Source: Rhododendron vialii
Taxonomy: Eukaryota > Streptophyta > Magnoliopsida > Ericales > Ericaceae
Length of the DNA: 64,000 nucleotides
Direction of reading: 5' to 3'
NCBI RefSeq assembly: GCF_030253575.1
Contig: NC_080566.1
Span: 9,185,501-9,249,500 of the forward strand
The notes beneath the pieces are model-generated. The model ran no database searches. It was given only the letters and a program-made list of their open reading frames with translations, and was not told where the DNA came from. The position numbers were made by a program, and so were the translations under genes. This document shows, one piece after another, positions 24,961 to 36,338 of the stretch. The number at the start of each line of letters is the position of its first letter. Position 1 is the first letter of the stretch.

Positions 24961-26539
24961 TTACTATAAAATTTTAGTATATTTTTTGAACACAAGGAGT
25001 TCACTTAAACCCGTCAAACCCCGGTGAAGCCGCTCATGAGAATAGGATATAGCCGCCCAAAAATTAATAAGGGCATTTCTAGATATTACAGTATCCCATA
25101 AGAAAAAACACACACATATAAATGTTCAATTCCGCCGTCCTTAGAGGCTACTCTGAGGATTACTTGTATAGGGCATAGGTCAGAAGTGAAAGGCTACACT
25201 TAGGTTGTCTGGTAAAAATTTTGAAGTAGATTTTTAGAATAATAATTGAAGAGAGAGATTATATAATACAAAATAAAATGTCTGGATATATAACAATTCA
25301 ACCACAATTCCTTCACACACACATGGGACCCACACATTAATGTGTGAGAGAGTTGTGGTTGGATTGTTGTGTACATAGTTGGATTGATATACAAACAAGA
25401 ATGATAGGCCCTCGGAAAAAAGAAGTGTTAGGAACACACGTGGCAATGTCTCATTGTGTAAAGACCTGATACTTTTTTTACAAGAAACAAAAATATTATT
25501 TTTGTTAGTTAGTTTATTTAATGTGGAATTTTTTTTTTGCACGACATCACACAAATTTTGTTCCATAATCGATTGTGTGCGTGCGCGCGTCCGACGAGTA
25601 AATTCCTTAAGATGTACATGTGTGTACACTTGTGTTACACCGGATCATTTTATCCAAATCCTAACCTAACTCAAACCAAACCCTTCTCCATTTCATATTT
25701 TCGGCTGAAGGGAATTAAAGAAAACATTTTTCTCATCCTTCTCTCAATTCTCGACAACTCACCTATGCTATGACTAAGCCTCCACAACTCACCTATGCTA
25801 TGAACCAACTACCATTTGCTTATCCATTGGTCATTCCACTCCAAAAATCAAAAATTCAAAATGGCCTTATTCGTTTCATATTTTATTTTTGTTTTCTAAT
25901 TATTATTATTATTATTTTCAATTATTATTCTATTTTTTCAATTATTACTTTGACATCTCTTTATATCTCTCTACTTATTACTCATTTCTCCAATCATTAC
26001 ATTTTTTCTCTCTGCATTCACTATCAAAACTAAAATACCCAAAAATACAAAAACGAACATAACCAATTGCAAAATGAAGTTCCTCTCTTTTCCCATTTTT
26101 CTTCCGGAAAAACAGAAGAGGGAGAGAGAGAGCGCAGTAGAGAGAGACAGAGAAATGGCAGAGAGTTGAGAGAGTGATACACTTCCCCCTTCATTTCTTT
26201 TCCACCACCGACCATCCTCACCACAACCGGTCACCAACATCACCACCCCACCTCTCACCTTCCGTCACCACCAGCCGGGTCATCCACCAACCGAGCTCCA
26301 CCGCCTCTCCGACCCGCCACTGACACGCTCCGAACCCCGTTTCGCCGGATAAGAGGTAGTTCGGAACTCACCTCCCTATCTATATATCTCGTTTATATAT
26401 TGATTTTAATGTTTTGGTATGAAAATAATCAAACCTGACGTCACCGATCAAGCCCGGCCGAAATCCCCTGTTTTCCCGAAGTGAAACAGTAGCCACTGGA
26501 AATTTTGAAAACTCGGTTGAAATAATCACAGTTTAAACC
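24961..26539. other. Intergenic repeat-derived spacer
   Basis: 24960-25150 repeats the dispersed element seen at 20805-20990. 25862-26040 repeats 4515-4760. 26100-26350 is CA- and GA-rich with short open frames on both strands and resembles the leader region of an LTR; it may be part of the alpha LTR that is clear from 26540. No gene is supported. Confidence 0.45.
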
Positions 26540-26790
26540 CTCGAGTTAGTTTATAAATCCACCCTAGGTTTTAGAATCCAATATTAAGCCCCAAAGTTAA
26601 TTAGTTTCCGGTTCGATCCTAGTTTTGTCACAAATACGAATTTTTCTAATACTGGAAACACACCGAGGTGATTAAGAGTAAACGTAGATTTTTAGCGTGC
26701 AAAAGAAAAGATAAAATAATAGGAATCAAATTATTTTTTGTATAATTTCAATTGCATGATTAGTTCTTTTTATCACATGATTTAATGTTA

Positions 26791-27063
26791 CTCCCTCCGT
26801 CCCCTTTTTAATGTCCAATATTTCATTTTGGGCTGTCTCTTAATAAGTGTCCATTTTGTAAAGTTAGTTGGTAAAAGTTGATACATTTTCTATTTTGCCC
26901 CTAAAAATAAATTTCATTTTGAAAAGTTAGTGAATAAAAGTGTAATGATGATGTCTCTATAGAGGAAAAGTTGAGGCAAAAGTTGATGTGAAAGGTGTAA
27001 TGATAATGTTTTCTTAATAAGTTGGAGTTACGAAGAGGAATACTAAAAAAGAGGCGGAGGGAG
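26791..27063. mobile_element. Stowaway MITE (Tc1/mariner type)
   Basis: The terminal repeats are CTCCCTCCGTCCCC on the left and GAGGCGGAGGGAG on the right, flanked by TA at 26789-26790 and 27064-27065. It lies inside the old alpha LTR. The alpha copy at 56.9 kb lacks it at the matching place, which supports the limits. Confidence 0.85.
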
Positions 27064-27130
27064 TATTAGCATGTTAGCATGATGCGTTGAAATGTTGAAT
27101 TGCTGGTTATTTTATTTTACGAAAATCCTA

Positions 27131-27412
27131 TGTGTACCGACCATTTTTGGACCGAAACCGTACCGACGGCCGCGCGCGGCCGTCTCCGGCCACCGGACGG
27201 CCGATCCGAGCCGTCCAAAAATTTTAAAAAAAAAAACCGAGGGGCCCCACGCGGGAATTAACGTCATCCGATGTGTGTAGGGTGCTTGATCTAAACACCC
27301 TATTTTTCGTGTATACTAAAATTTTTGGACGGCTCGGATCGGCCGTCCGGTGGCCGGAGACGGCCGCGCGCGGCCGTCGGTACGGTTTCGGTCCAAAAAT
27401 GGTCGGTACACC
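27131..27412. mobile_element. GC-rich hairpin MITE with about 95-bp arms
   Basis: The arms begin TGTGTACCGACC at the left and end GGTCGGTACACC at the right, flanked by TA on both sides (27129-27130, 27413-27414). They are nearly perfect inverted repeats over about 95 bp, with a very GC-rich core around 'ggccgcgcgcggcc' and 'gacggccgatccgagccgtc'. The loop contains 'gtgtagggtgcttgatc'. A relative lies at 29673-30146. Confidence 0.8.
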
Positions 27413-28375
27413 TAGCAGTACTCTTTATTTTATCGTACTTGTAGATTGGATAAATAGGTTCCCAAGGTTGGTTGTGAAGTATGGACTTATCACCTTAGAC
27501 GTTGAAATGGGATTAACTGAAAATGGAATAAAGTGAGAGGCTGTGATTTTGATTCTTGGTATGGAACCTGTGGTAAGGTATTGTTGGAGGTGAATTGGAT
27601 GATTTGGTTTGGAGTTACGAAACCTTGGGTACGACATAATGGTGATCGACTCTTGAAATGTGGGACAAGACATAAGGATGGTATTGTACTTGTGTCACAA
27701 CCCAAGATAGAGTGTGTTTGTGCGCATCCGGTGAAGTTTTATCCGAACTTATGGTCACGGATGGAATACCCGGGTATATAACTTAGGTATTTTTTCATCC
27801 GGATCTAGAAAAGGGGAGTTAGATCACAACAGTGTCTTGTGCTGGAGGTTATGGATAGGAAAGGATATGCGGATAAGATCCGAGAATTCACATAGGTGGA
27901 AAAATAGTAATGAAATAATTAATTGTTATCTTTTTATGTTGTTTTCAATGCATATTTCAATTATATATATCATGTTGCTTGTAAAGTTAAGGGTTTTCGG
28001 GTGGATTTTGGCTACTGAGCGTTTTCACTCACGGTATTACGTTGCCCTGGTTTTCAAACGCTAGGTACCGAAGAGGGGACAGAAGTGCCCTATAAGCAGA
28101 TTGAATTCAATCCTGGTGCGAACGAAGGCAGAGAACCTTGGTTGCCATATGTTTAGTCGCTCTAACAAATGTTTGGTCAACTCTATTTTGAAAGCTAAAT
28201 GTTTAAATTGGAAATCGTGATAATCTGACTTATTCGAAACTTTAAATTTAATTCGATATGGTTGTAATATTAAGACTTATACTTTTGAATGGCTGACGCA
28301 ATAAATCGAATTAATCTTTTGGGAAAAATTGTCTTTTATTAATTACTTAACGTTTTCGAAATTCGGGGCATTACA

Positions 28376-29174
28376 CAGTGGCTACTAGATGGCTTGTTAG
28401 ATTTTAAAAACCAATGAGACTCTGCCACATAGGCATGTTGTATAAAATGTTGTGCACAATGTTGTGTTCCTACACTTTTCCCTTCAGAAAGAGAAGTGCT
28501 AGGAACACGACAAAATGTCTATGTGGCAATACTGTCTCTCATTGGCTAATAGATGGCTTGTTAGTTTTTAAATACCAATGAGACTCTGCCCCACATAGAC
28601 ATGTGTAAATGTTGTTCATGATGTTGTGTTCCTACAGTTTTCCAAGGGAAACTCAAGATATCCTCAAAGGGAAATTAAGAAGAAAAGATCTATGGGCCTT
28701 GCATAGCAACTACAAAGTTTCATAGTTCAAGATTCGGACAAAATATAGGTGCCACGGGATACGTCCACTAAAGATGGCTGTGTGATGCTGATGGCAATGC
28801 TATCCAATGTACATGTGGAGAACCCATTTTTCTATTTCTTTTTTAACCAAAAAAGAACTCCATATATATACTGATCCAACAAAGCCTGTCCATAGTTCTT
28901 TTCCCTCCAGCTTGGAAATTTTTTCAGTGCCAAGCGGTACCACGTGGTGTCCATTCGCGCATTCGAGCCATCTATTGCGTGTTTGAATGGCTCAGATTTG
29001 GAGAGAGAAAAAGGTGAGAGAGTATTGGGGTGAGAGAAGAGAGAGAGTTTCAATTCGAACCGTCCAAAAATATATTGGATGGCTCAAATGCGCTGAGCGG
29101 GTACCACCTAAAATATATCCACTCGATACTGAAAAATCACTCTTCCAGCTTAGCTAAACTAAGATGAGAATAAA
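28376..29174. other. Spacer between the alpha LTR and the fold-back MULE
   Basis: No gene. 28380-28640 has two imperfect direct copies of a block with 'atggcttgttag' and 'aatgagactctgcc'. 28910-29130 holds a MITE-like inverted repeat sharing 'agcgggtaccac' and 'accgtccaaaaa' words with 23850-24030. 28660-28860 resembles 21060-21250 and may be a remnant of the segmental duplication. Confidence 0.45.
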
Positions 29175-29672
29175 GAGAAAATTTTAAAAAAGCCCCTGAG
29201 CTTTCTGACAACTCGCAAAAAAACACTTGGACTTTCACTATTAACAAAAAAATATCTAAACTTAGCATTCCGTTAACAATTAGGCCCTTGCCGTCCAATT
29301 CCGTCTAGTCCTAACGGATGAAGCTAACAGAAGGCATTAACTTTTTATTTTTTTTACTTTTTACATTCAAAAATTACTTTTGCCTCTTTTTTTTTTTATT
29401 AGTAAATAAATATGCAATAAAAAAAATTTTCTTATTATTTATCGAAAATTACTTTAACACCATTTTTTATTTTCAAATTTTACCTTCCCCCCGCCCTCCC
29501 TTTTTTTTTATTTATTAGAATCGACTCCACACCACCAATTAACCCCATAAACAACCGCCAAAGCCTTAGCCACAATTTCAAAAATTTGAAAGTACTTTTA
29601 ACCCCAAACCACCAATCAATCCCATAATCAATTGCCAAAGCTCTAGCTCTAATTTCATTCAGAGTGATGCTA

Positions 29673-30146
29673 CAGGTATCGACTCCGTCGGTACCGAAAT
29701 CGTAGGGACGGCCGCGCCGGGCCGTCTCCGGCCACCGGACGGCCGATCCGAGCCGTCCAAAAATTCTATAAAAAAAAACATGGGGACCGGCGCGGGAATC
29801 AACGGCATCCGAGATGTGTAAGGTGCTTGATCCGAGCACCCTTTTTTTGTGTATATATGTATATTCGCTGGCCCGGGAATCAACGGCATCTGAGGTGTGT
29901 AAGGTGCTTGATCCGAGCACCCTTTTTTCGTGTATATATGTATATTCCCGCGAATATACATATATACACGAAAAAAGGGTGCTCGGATCAAGCACCTTAC
30001 ACACCTCGGATGCCGTTGATTCCCACGTAAGCCCCCTCGTTTTTTTTTTATAGAATTTTTGGACAGCTCGGATCGGCCGTCCGGTGGCCGGAGACGGCCC
30101 GGCGCGGCCGTCCCTACGATTTCGGTACCGAGGGGATCGGTACCAA
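29673..30146. mobile_element. GC-rich hairpin element nested in the MULE
   Basis: A relative of 27131-27412: both share 'ccggccaccggacggccgat' and 'ccgagccgtccaaaaatt' in the arms. Ends are near TA dinucleotides (29671-29672 and 30147-30148). The loop of this copy has expanded: a unit containing 'aaggtgcttgatccgagcac' occurs twice in direct orientation (near 29819 and 29899) and once inverted (near 29980). Confidence 0.75.
29875..30026. repeat. Near-perfect palindrome of about 150 bp with almost no spacer
   Basis: The left half (from 'cgggaatcaacggcat') and right half (ending 'atgccgttgattccc') are reverse complements with only a few mismatches. The centre lies near 29951, within 'attcccgcgaat'. 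Such a tight palindrome should extrude a cruciform easily and is hard to clone or sequence, so the exact centre may be unreliable. Confidence 0.8.
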
Positions 30147-30838
30147 TATCATTTCTGTTTCATAAATTCAAAATTACTTTTAACCTCCTTTTTTTTAGCA
30201 TTCCTGTTTTTTATATTTTTTACTTCCAAAATTACTTTTAACTCTTTATTTTTAGTAGAAAATAAATATGAAATAAAGTTCTTTTTTCCTTACTCTTTTC
30301 CAAAAATTATTCACCCCCGTTTTTAAACTATTTTCGAAAATTATTTTAACACCCCCTGCTTCCCTGCACCCCGCCCCGTTTTTTTGTTTTTTGTTTTACT
30401 TTCAAATTTAACCTTTCCCTCACTCTATCTCCCTCTCTTTTTTTTAGAAGTCATACCACCAATTAACCCCACAACCAACTGATAGAGGAATTTTGGGTTT
30501 CTCCAAACTGATTGGTGGAGAGAAGAGGGGGGAAGATTTCATCAGTGGAGAGAGAGAGAGAGAGAGCATTTGAAAGTAAAAATGGGTCTTAAACTCTTTA
30601 TTATAAATAGTAAAGATTAGAGTTAAAGTAATTTTTGATAAATAGTAAGAAAAAAAACATTATTTCATATTTATTTACTACTAAAAATAAAGAGTTAAAA
30701 GTAATTTTGAAAGTAAAAAATATAAAAAACAGGAATGCTAAAAAAAAGGAGGTTAAAAGTAATTTTGAATTTATGAAATTAGAGCTAGAGCTTTGGCAAT
30801 TGATTGTGGGATTGATTGGTGGTTTGGGGTTAAAGTTC

Positions 30839-30840
30839 TA

Positions 30841-30867
<27 letters not shown>
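30839..30867. repeat. (GA)n microsatellite
   Basis: An uninterrupted GA repeat of about 14 units within the right arm of the fold-back MULE. A second, shorter GA run is at 30548-30566. Confidence 0.8.
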
Positions 30868-30873
<6 letters not shown>

Positions 30874-31776
30874 ATTTGAAAGTAACAAAAAAGATGGTGG
30901 TTAAAGTTATTTTTATAAATAGTAAAAAATAGAATTAAAGTAATTTTTGATAAATAGTAAGAAAAAAAGAACTTTATTGCATATTTATTTACCAATAAAA
31001 AAAGAAGAAGTTAAAAGTAATTTTTGAATGTAAAAAGTAAAATAAAAATAAAAAGTTAACGCCTTCCGTTTGCTCCATCCGTTAGGACTAGACGGAATTG
31101 GATGGCAAGAGCCTAATTGTTAACAGAATGCTAAGTTTAAGTGTTTTTTTTGTTAATAGTGAAAGTCCAGGTATTTTTTTGCGAGTTGTTAGAAAGTTCA
31201 GAGGTCTTTTTGAAATTTTCTCGAGAATAAATTCTCAGGGGAGGAAAAGTGGGCTTTTCCTCCAAACCAATACCCTTCTGCCACGTCAGCCAACAGTACA
31301 AAACCAAAGCAAACTGTACAAAATCAAGGGGAGAATCACGTTTTGTGCTTTGAAACTTGGGTTAAACCAACGCTTCTTCCACGTCATCAAACAATACATA
31401 ACCCCTTCTTTCTTTCTTTTCATGGTTATGAATGTCCGAACTAGTTTACGTGTATCTCTACGATTTCCCTCTAACGACAGGTCAGCAACATTTTGAGCCA
31501 AAATTGTTATTGATCAACAATACACTTTTTCAACTTTACCTTCTTTAATCTCATACCAATACACTCTAATGTTCTAGTAGTCAACTAAAAGTAATAAAAA
31601 CTCGAAATCAAATGAATAATACAAGACTACACGAACATTAATTACAATGAGGAAATCGAAACTGATTGTTCAAAATTAAAAGAAGTGATTTTGCCAAGGC
31701 CATCAAATTGCACAAACTAGGAACTTAACAAATTTTGAAAGTTATCTACATGATCTAGGCATTAAGCCACTTTTCT

Positions 31777-32310
31777 TCATTGGCATAAACGAACCAAGAG
31801 GGAAAAAAGACACAGACAAAGAGTCCCAGTACCAATGGTGAGGCCAAAAGTTCCAAAAACCATTCCAAAAGTTTCAAAAAACTTGGATGTATCCATCTTG
31901 TGCTTGGAATGGTAGCCAGCTGCATAATTCCATCCATTTTCACTTCTGCAACACCTTTCCAATCTCTCTTTCATCCTAACTTCTTTTATCCTCTCCCTTA
32001 GAATGCTCATATTTGCATCGATACCCGATTTTCCTGCAAGAGCAAACAACTATAATTAGCATACTAACCAAAAAAGTACAAATTAGATACAATGAGGAGC
32101 ATGCATGGTTTAAATGATGGTCAAAAGTGCCCAAATATCAACCAATGTTATCCATATCCGGCGATATAAAAGCATTACTTCTCTCTCTAAAATGGAGTTC
32201 TTACCTTCATCTCTGAAGCCCTGAGCTCTTATTTGCAGGGACGGTCGAATACTCTGCTTCACTGATGGCACAGCTAGAAGATACTGGAAAGAAGGTAGAG
32301 AAGAAGCCAT
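31777..32310 (-). CDS. Small transit-peptide-like membrane protein, tandem copy B (function unknown)
   Basis: A two-exon gene. Exon 1 is 32310-32205 and exon 2 is 32033-31777, giving 120 aa. The N terminus (MASSLPSFQYLLAVPSVKQS) is transit-like. The core 'GIDANMSILRERIKEVRMKE' and 'RLERCCRSENGWNYAAGY' and the C-terminal hydrophobic segment match copy A closely; the intron is short (171 bp). Upstream blocks are also shared with copy A. It has a lysine where A and C have glutamate in 'RERI(E/K)EV'. Intact frame, intact splice signals; function unknown. Confidence 0.85.
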
Positions 32311-32824
32311 ATTACTGTAGTTTCTCATCAAGTTTTTGTGTAATTTTCAGTTTGATTACTTCTAACAAATCAAAGTCTAATGAGAAACAAAACGATTTTG
32401 GCAACGACAAGGTTGTACGTTTCAACAGATTTTGAGCAATCTGAGGTGGGTTTTTGTCAGGTTAGGTTTCTGTCATGATTCCTTTAATATAGCATAGTTC
32501 GGTTTTCTTCTTTTGTTGTTTTTGGTAGTGCTATGATCATGGTTTGTCTCATGGTCTGTTGTTCTTTTTATAAGTGCCAAAGGAGTTTCAACTTTGAACG
32601 GTTACTGTATTTTTGGACAATCTAAAAGCCCTCGACAACCAAATGGAAGATTAAAACAACTAAAAAAGTGCACTTCGGTGTCCCACATAAATTGATCGGA
32701 GTCACTTAATTTGTTTAAAATATGTGTTTAAGAGTCTCTGTAAAAAAATCAGCCAATTCGGATATCGGTATGGACTTGATCGATTTTCGTCCTTAAATTC
32801 GCAGAGACATAAATTGAATGAATT

Positions 32825-33052
32825 AACCCAAGTGGTTGGCATAGTGGTCAAGGTTTGAGACTTAGGGGTTAGCTTCTTCTTAAGGTCTCAGGTTTGAAAC
32901 CTTTCACGTGCTATAAACTCCTTTGGGGCTAGTACATAAGGAACATTTGCTTTGGCTTCTAGTAGGGCCCCGTTGGATGGTAGGTTTATGGTCCCCTGGG
33001 TTTAGTAGATGTGTGTGTAACCTGGACCCGATATACTAGGTTATCAAAAAAA
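32825..33052 (+). mobile_element. tRNA-derived SINE with target duplication
   Basis: It has an A box in 'TGGCATAGTGGTCAAGG', a B-box-like GGTTTGAAACC, a unique body and an A tail. It is flanked by 'aaattgaatgaatt' (32811-32824) and 'aaattgactgaatt' (33053-33066), a 14-bp duplication with one mismatch. The body differs from the SINEs at 23.7 and 49.2 kb, so it is a second family. Confidence 0.85.
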
Positions 33053-33775
33053 AAATTGACTGAATTGATGATTAAGTCCTAACCGGTCGATATTTGAATG
33101 AGCTGATTTAAAATTGATTTTTTATATAAACCCTAAAAAATAAGATTTTACAAAAATTAAACGGATTAGATCATTAGTGTGGATTCCGAAATAGATCTCA
33201 CGCAATCTGGTGTACATTTGTTGCATAGCAAATGGTATATACCCATAGTTGGGCTGGACAATGTAGGAGCCCTTGACAACCAAATATTGGAAGATTAAAA
33301 CAACTAAACAAGTCCAACTTGGGCAAATAATACTAATAAGAAAAAATCATCTAGGTTTAGAAAAATGGGAGGATTTGGTTAGTGGACGTTAGCATATAAA
33401 AATGGATGCAGATTTCCTGAAATTATTATTTTTTTACTATCAACTTTAGTGGTGGAGGAGGAATCTTGGTTGTCCGTACAAATTAAAATTTATTTTTTTC
33501 TTTATCAACTTGAAATTTGTTAGAGACTCCCAATTAATGGAAATGGAGGTCATTTAAATATGTTTCTTCTCTTTTGTAAAAGGGCAATAATGGAATTGGT
33601 GGCGAGTAAGAAATGTTAAGGAGATTTTCTTCTAGGATTTGGTGTGAGAAAGCAGGGAAAAAGACGTGTAAAGGTTTGTGCTTGTACACAAAAATGCTCT
33701 TTATGACGTTCTCAATCACATTAGCTAGAGCATGCCGTTTTCGGTAATTTTTTCAAAAAATACGCACGGGACGTG

Positions 33776-33897
33776 AAAGCAAGATCGATTGAAGCCAAAC
33801 GAGGAGGGTGCAATTAATTAAAATCGTAGTAGAACTAAAGCAAGATCGATTGAAGCCAAACGAGGAGGGTGCAATTAATTAAAATCGTAGTAGAACT
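33776..33897. repeat. Perfect 61-bp tandem duplication
   Basis: The unit that begins 'aaagcaagatcgattgaagc' occurs twice head to tail with no visible mismatch over 61 bp. Either a recent event or an assembly artefact. Confidence 0.9.
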
Positions 33898-34582
33898 ATT
33901 ATGGAGCTGTCTCACACGAGAATTGATAACACCTAAAAGAGGAGTTGAACTCGAAATTAAAAGTTTCACCGGTCCTGATTGACAGGTGATTGCAAAGCGT
34001 TAGTAACTCCTAGGATACTCGTTTTGGAATCTCAAAATTTTTGGGCATGATTTTCAATAAATTTTCTCTATGTATCTTTTTCCACTCATTACTCTCAAAA
34101 TCCTCTTTAAAAACCCAAACCGAACAGAGCTATTACCTGAAAGAAAAATTATATCTCCAATGACACATTAAGAATACCCAAAAAAGGGAGGAGGTTCTCA
34201 TCTATTAGCTCTTGGCTCTTAACTGCAGAAAAAAAAACAGGCCGCGCGCATCAGGAATATGCAAAATATTGAGCGAATGGGAGATAAGTGGCGGTAAGAT
34301 TGAGCCAATGGAAGACAAGTAGCGGCGACCGTCACTGCAATAGAGTTTAGAAAATTGTATAACTATATGAGTATCTCAGCTATTTTTTTTATTTTATTTT
34401 ATGGAAACCTCAAATATCAACCTTTTAATATTAAAGCATTTTGAGCTATGAAGTACTGTATAGTACGAGTTATTCCCCGGAGTCATTCCCTTTACTTATT
34501 TCATAAAACAAGGTTCCCATTTTCAGAAAAATCGACTTCTCTTACGTAACAGGATTCCAGGAATGGTTGCTATCACAGTTTT

Positions 34583-34588
<6 letters not shown>

Positions 34589-34614
<26 letters not shown>
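34589..34614. repeat. (TA)n microsatellite
   Basis: An uninterrupted TA run in the spacer between copies B and C. Confidence 0.85.
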
Positions 34615-36338
34615 ATACCTCTTCATGTTGTCGTCACATTTTAGAACTCAAATACAAAAGGTCAACCTGTATATTCCATATCATAATTTTTTTTTTTGGC
34701 AATAAGTTAAGTCTAGGAACACTGCTACCAACCACACCTATAATTAAATATGTGGGACCCACACACATGTGTTTCGATTCTGGTTTCCAAAACAACATAA
34801 TTTCCAATTTCAATTCTTCGTTTTGGCTATAAAAAAGGAGACCTGTAAATGTTATTGACAATTTTCGGATATGACAAACCGTTGGAGTCTGTATTTAATC
34901 CTTTTTCCATTTGGATATGTTTATTTTTTCTAGACTAGATACTCCGTTCGTTGGTTCAAGAGTCGATTGTGGAGGCCGTGCCATGCATTTTGTTTGAAAT
35001 ATTAATTTTTCCATGCATCATTGAAGTTTTTCAATGTCCTAATCTTTTGTTCAATTTCATGTGTGCATTTGTCACATTGTATTGGCCTTGTTTTATTTGA
35101 AGGGAAATCTTGTCTAAGGCTTTTTAAATGCTTGCACCTTAGCAACGCCTTAACGGACTAAGGCCTTTGCACGCGTGTTAAGAGCGCCTTACTAGTGCCT
35201 TAGCAGACTAAGGCCTCTTATATGCGTGTTAAGAGCGCCTTAGTATGGCTCTCTTGCATTTTCCTTGCCCAGTCATATATCAGCATGTTTTCCTTCATTT
35301 TAGGGCACAAGAGTGACCTAGCCCACTTTAGAGAGAGAAAGCATTTTCCTCTTCTACTCTTGTCCCTTCATTATGCATTTGGATGAATTGAATCTTGTAT
35401 TCAATTATCTTTATTCAATCTAGAGAAATACTCTTATAATCCATGTATTCTTTCTAGGTTGATTTTTTTGTATAAAAACCTTCACTTTTCAAAATCCGTA
35501 CTTTCATGTCTATAATCTACATGGTCGGATGATACCGAAGCCATTCTAGAGCAGAGATCAAGACAGTGTTGCTCGAGGAGTCCATCGAGAAGGGGCACAG
35601 GGTGCTAGGCAAGAAGCCGAGTTAGGTGTAACTTGGGGTAAAAGTTGGTAATTCCTAACTTGTAGTCTTTTTGCCTAACCTTTTGATTTATGAAAATTTG
35701 AGTAGATTAGGCCATTATTTTATGCTTAGGATGCGTTGACCCTAAGTAGTTTATCTCGGTGTTTGCGTTGTTTTATCGCTTTTTACTTATATTGTTAAAT
35801 TGAATTGCTTGGCATGGAGATTGGATAGTTGTTTGAGTTGTTGGTTGCTTTAAATTTAAATCGGTAGTCCTATTCACCCTCCTCTGGGACTTTGTAGCGC
35901 ATTAGATAATTTCAAGACCTACTGCATTGTTTTACTCACTCCAAGAGTCGATTGTGTTTTGCATTTACCGGCCTTCTCCCGTGCATAGAAGATCGAGACA
36001 CAAGCTATTCTAGGCTGTTTCATCCAGGGACGACGTGGCTATAGAATGCTTGCACAAGAGAGGACAGAGCGCCGGAGCCACGAAACGTCTTAAAGATAGC
36101 GACTAGTCTGCGACTCAATATCCCTGAACAACAACCATAATTCGTTTCGGTAGTTTCATTGATCAGTTTGCAGTATCGAAGTAATCCGTTCCAAAGACTC
36201 TCTGCGACAATCGTTCCAACAAAACCTACTAAAACCAACGCATTATTTCTTCAAAGAGAAGCTTCCATTGAAGTTCACTACGAATCTTTTCTGTTTTCCA
36301 AGAGGACTATATGATCTATTTCGTAAAGCGAAATTTCT

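Larger units (their letters stand above)
26540..28375 (-). mobile_element. Old LTR fragment, family alpha, copy 1
   Basis: It ends at 28375 with '...cggggcattaca', that is TGTAATGCCCCG on the minus strand, a typical LTR start. Read on the minus strand it is collinear with 52901-57155: shared blocks include the 'cggatggaatacccgggtat' region, 'aggttcccaaggttggttgt', and the 'cttaatcacctcgg' block (reverse complement near 26672). Divergence is clear, so it is old. It carries two later insertions, a Stowaway (26791-27063) and a GC-rich hairpin (27131-27412). The far end is not resolved and may reach about 26100. Confidence 0.75.
29175..31222. mobile_element. Fold-back Mutator-like element with 9-bp target duplication
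   Basis: A 2,048-bp element with long terminal inverted repeats. The left end GAGAAAATTTTAAAAAAGCC is mirrored by '...tttgaaattttctc' at 31222. The arms match for several hundred bp through 'aattccgtctagtcctaacgg' (left, near 29298) and its reverse complement near 31085. The flanks are GAGAATAAA at 29166-29174 and GAGAATAAA at 31223-31231, the 9-bp duplication expected of MULEs. No transposase reading frame is present. The interior holds a nested GC-rich hairpin element (29673-30146) and GA repeats. Confidence 0.85.
33067..36338. other. Spacer between copies B and C
   Basis: 33270-33530 is shared with the upstream region of copy A. 33776-33897 is a perfect tandem repeat. 35000-35950 has features of a degraded LTR (a 52-bp tandem repeat at 35142-35244 and a 'tattcaccctcctct' block near 35871), but I could not find both ends. 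Short frames near 36020-36238 on the minus strand do not resemble a known protein. No gene is supported. Confidence 0.45.

Noticed and set aside
29480..30053. Frames of 174, 110 and 79 aa on both strands with repeated 'CSDQAPYT' or 'CKVLDPSTLF' segments
   Set aside because: They are translations of the inverted and direct repeats of the nested hairpin element; the same peptide appears on both strands because the DNA is palindromic.
36020..36238. 72 aa minus-strand frame just downstream of copy C
   Set aside because: No domain, no splice partner and no counterpart downstream of copy D.
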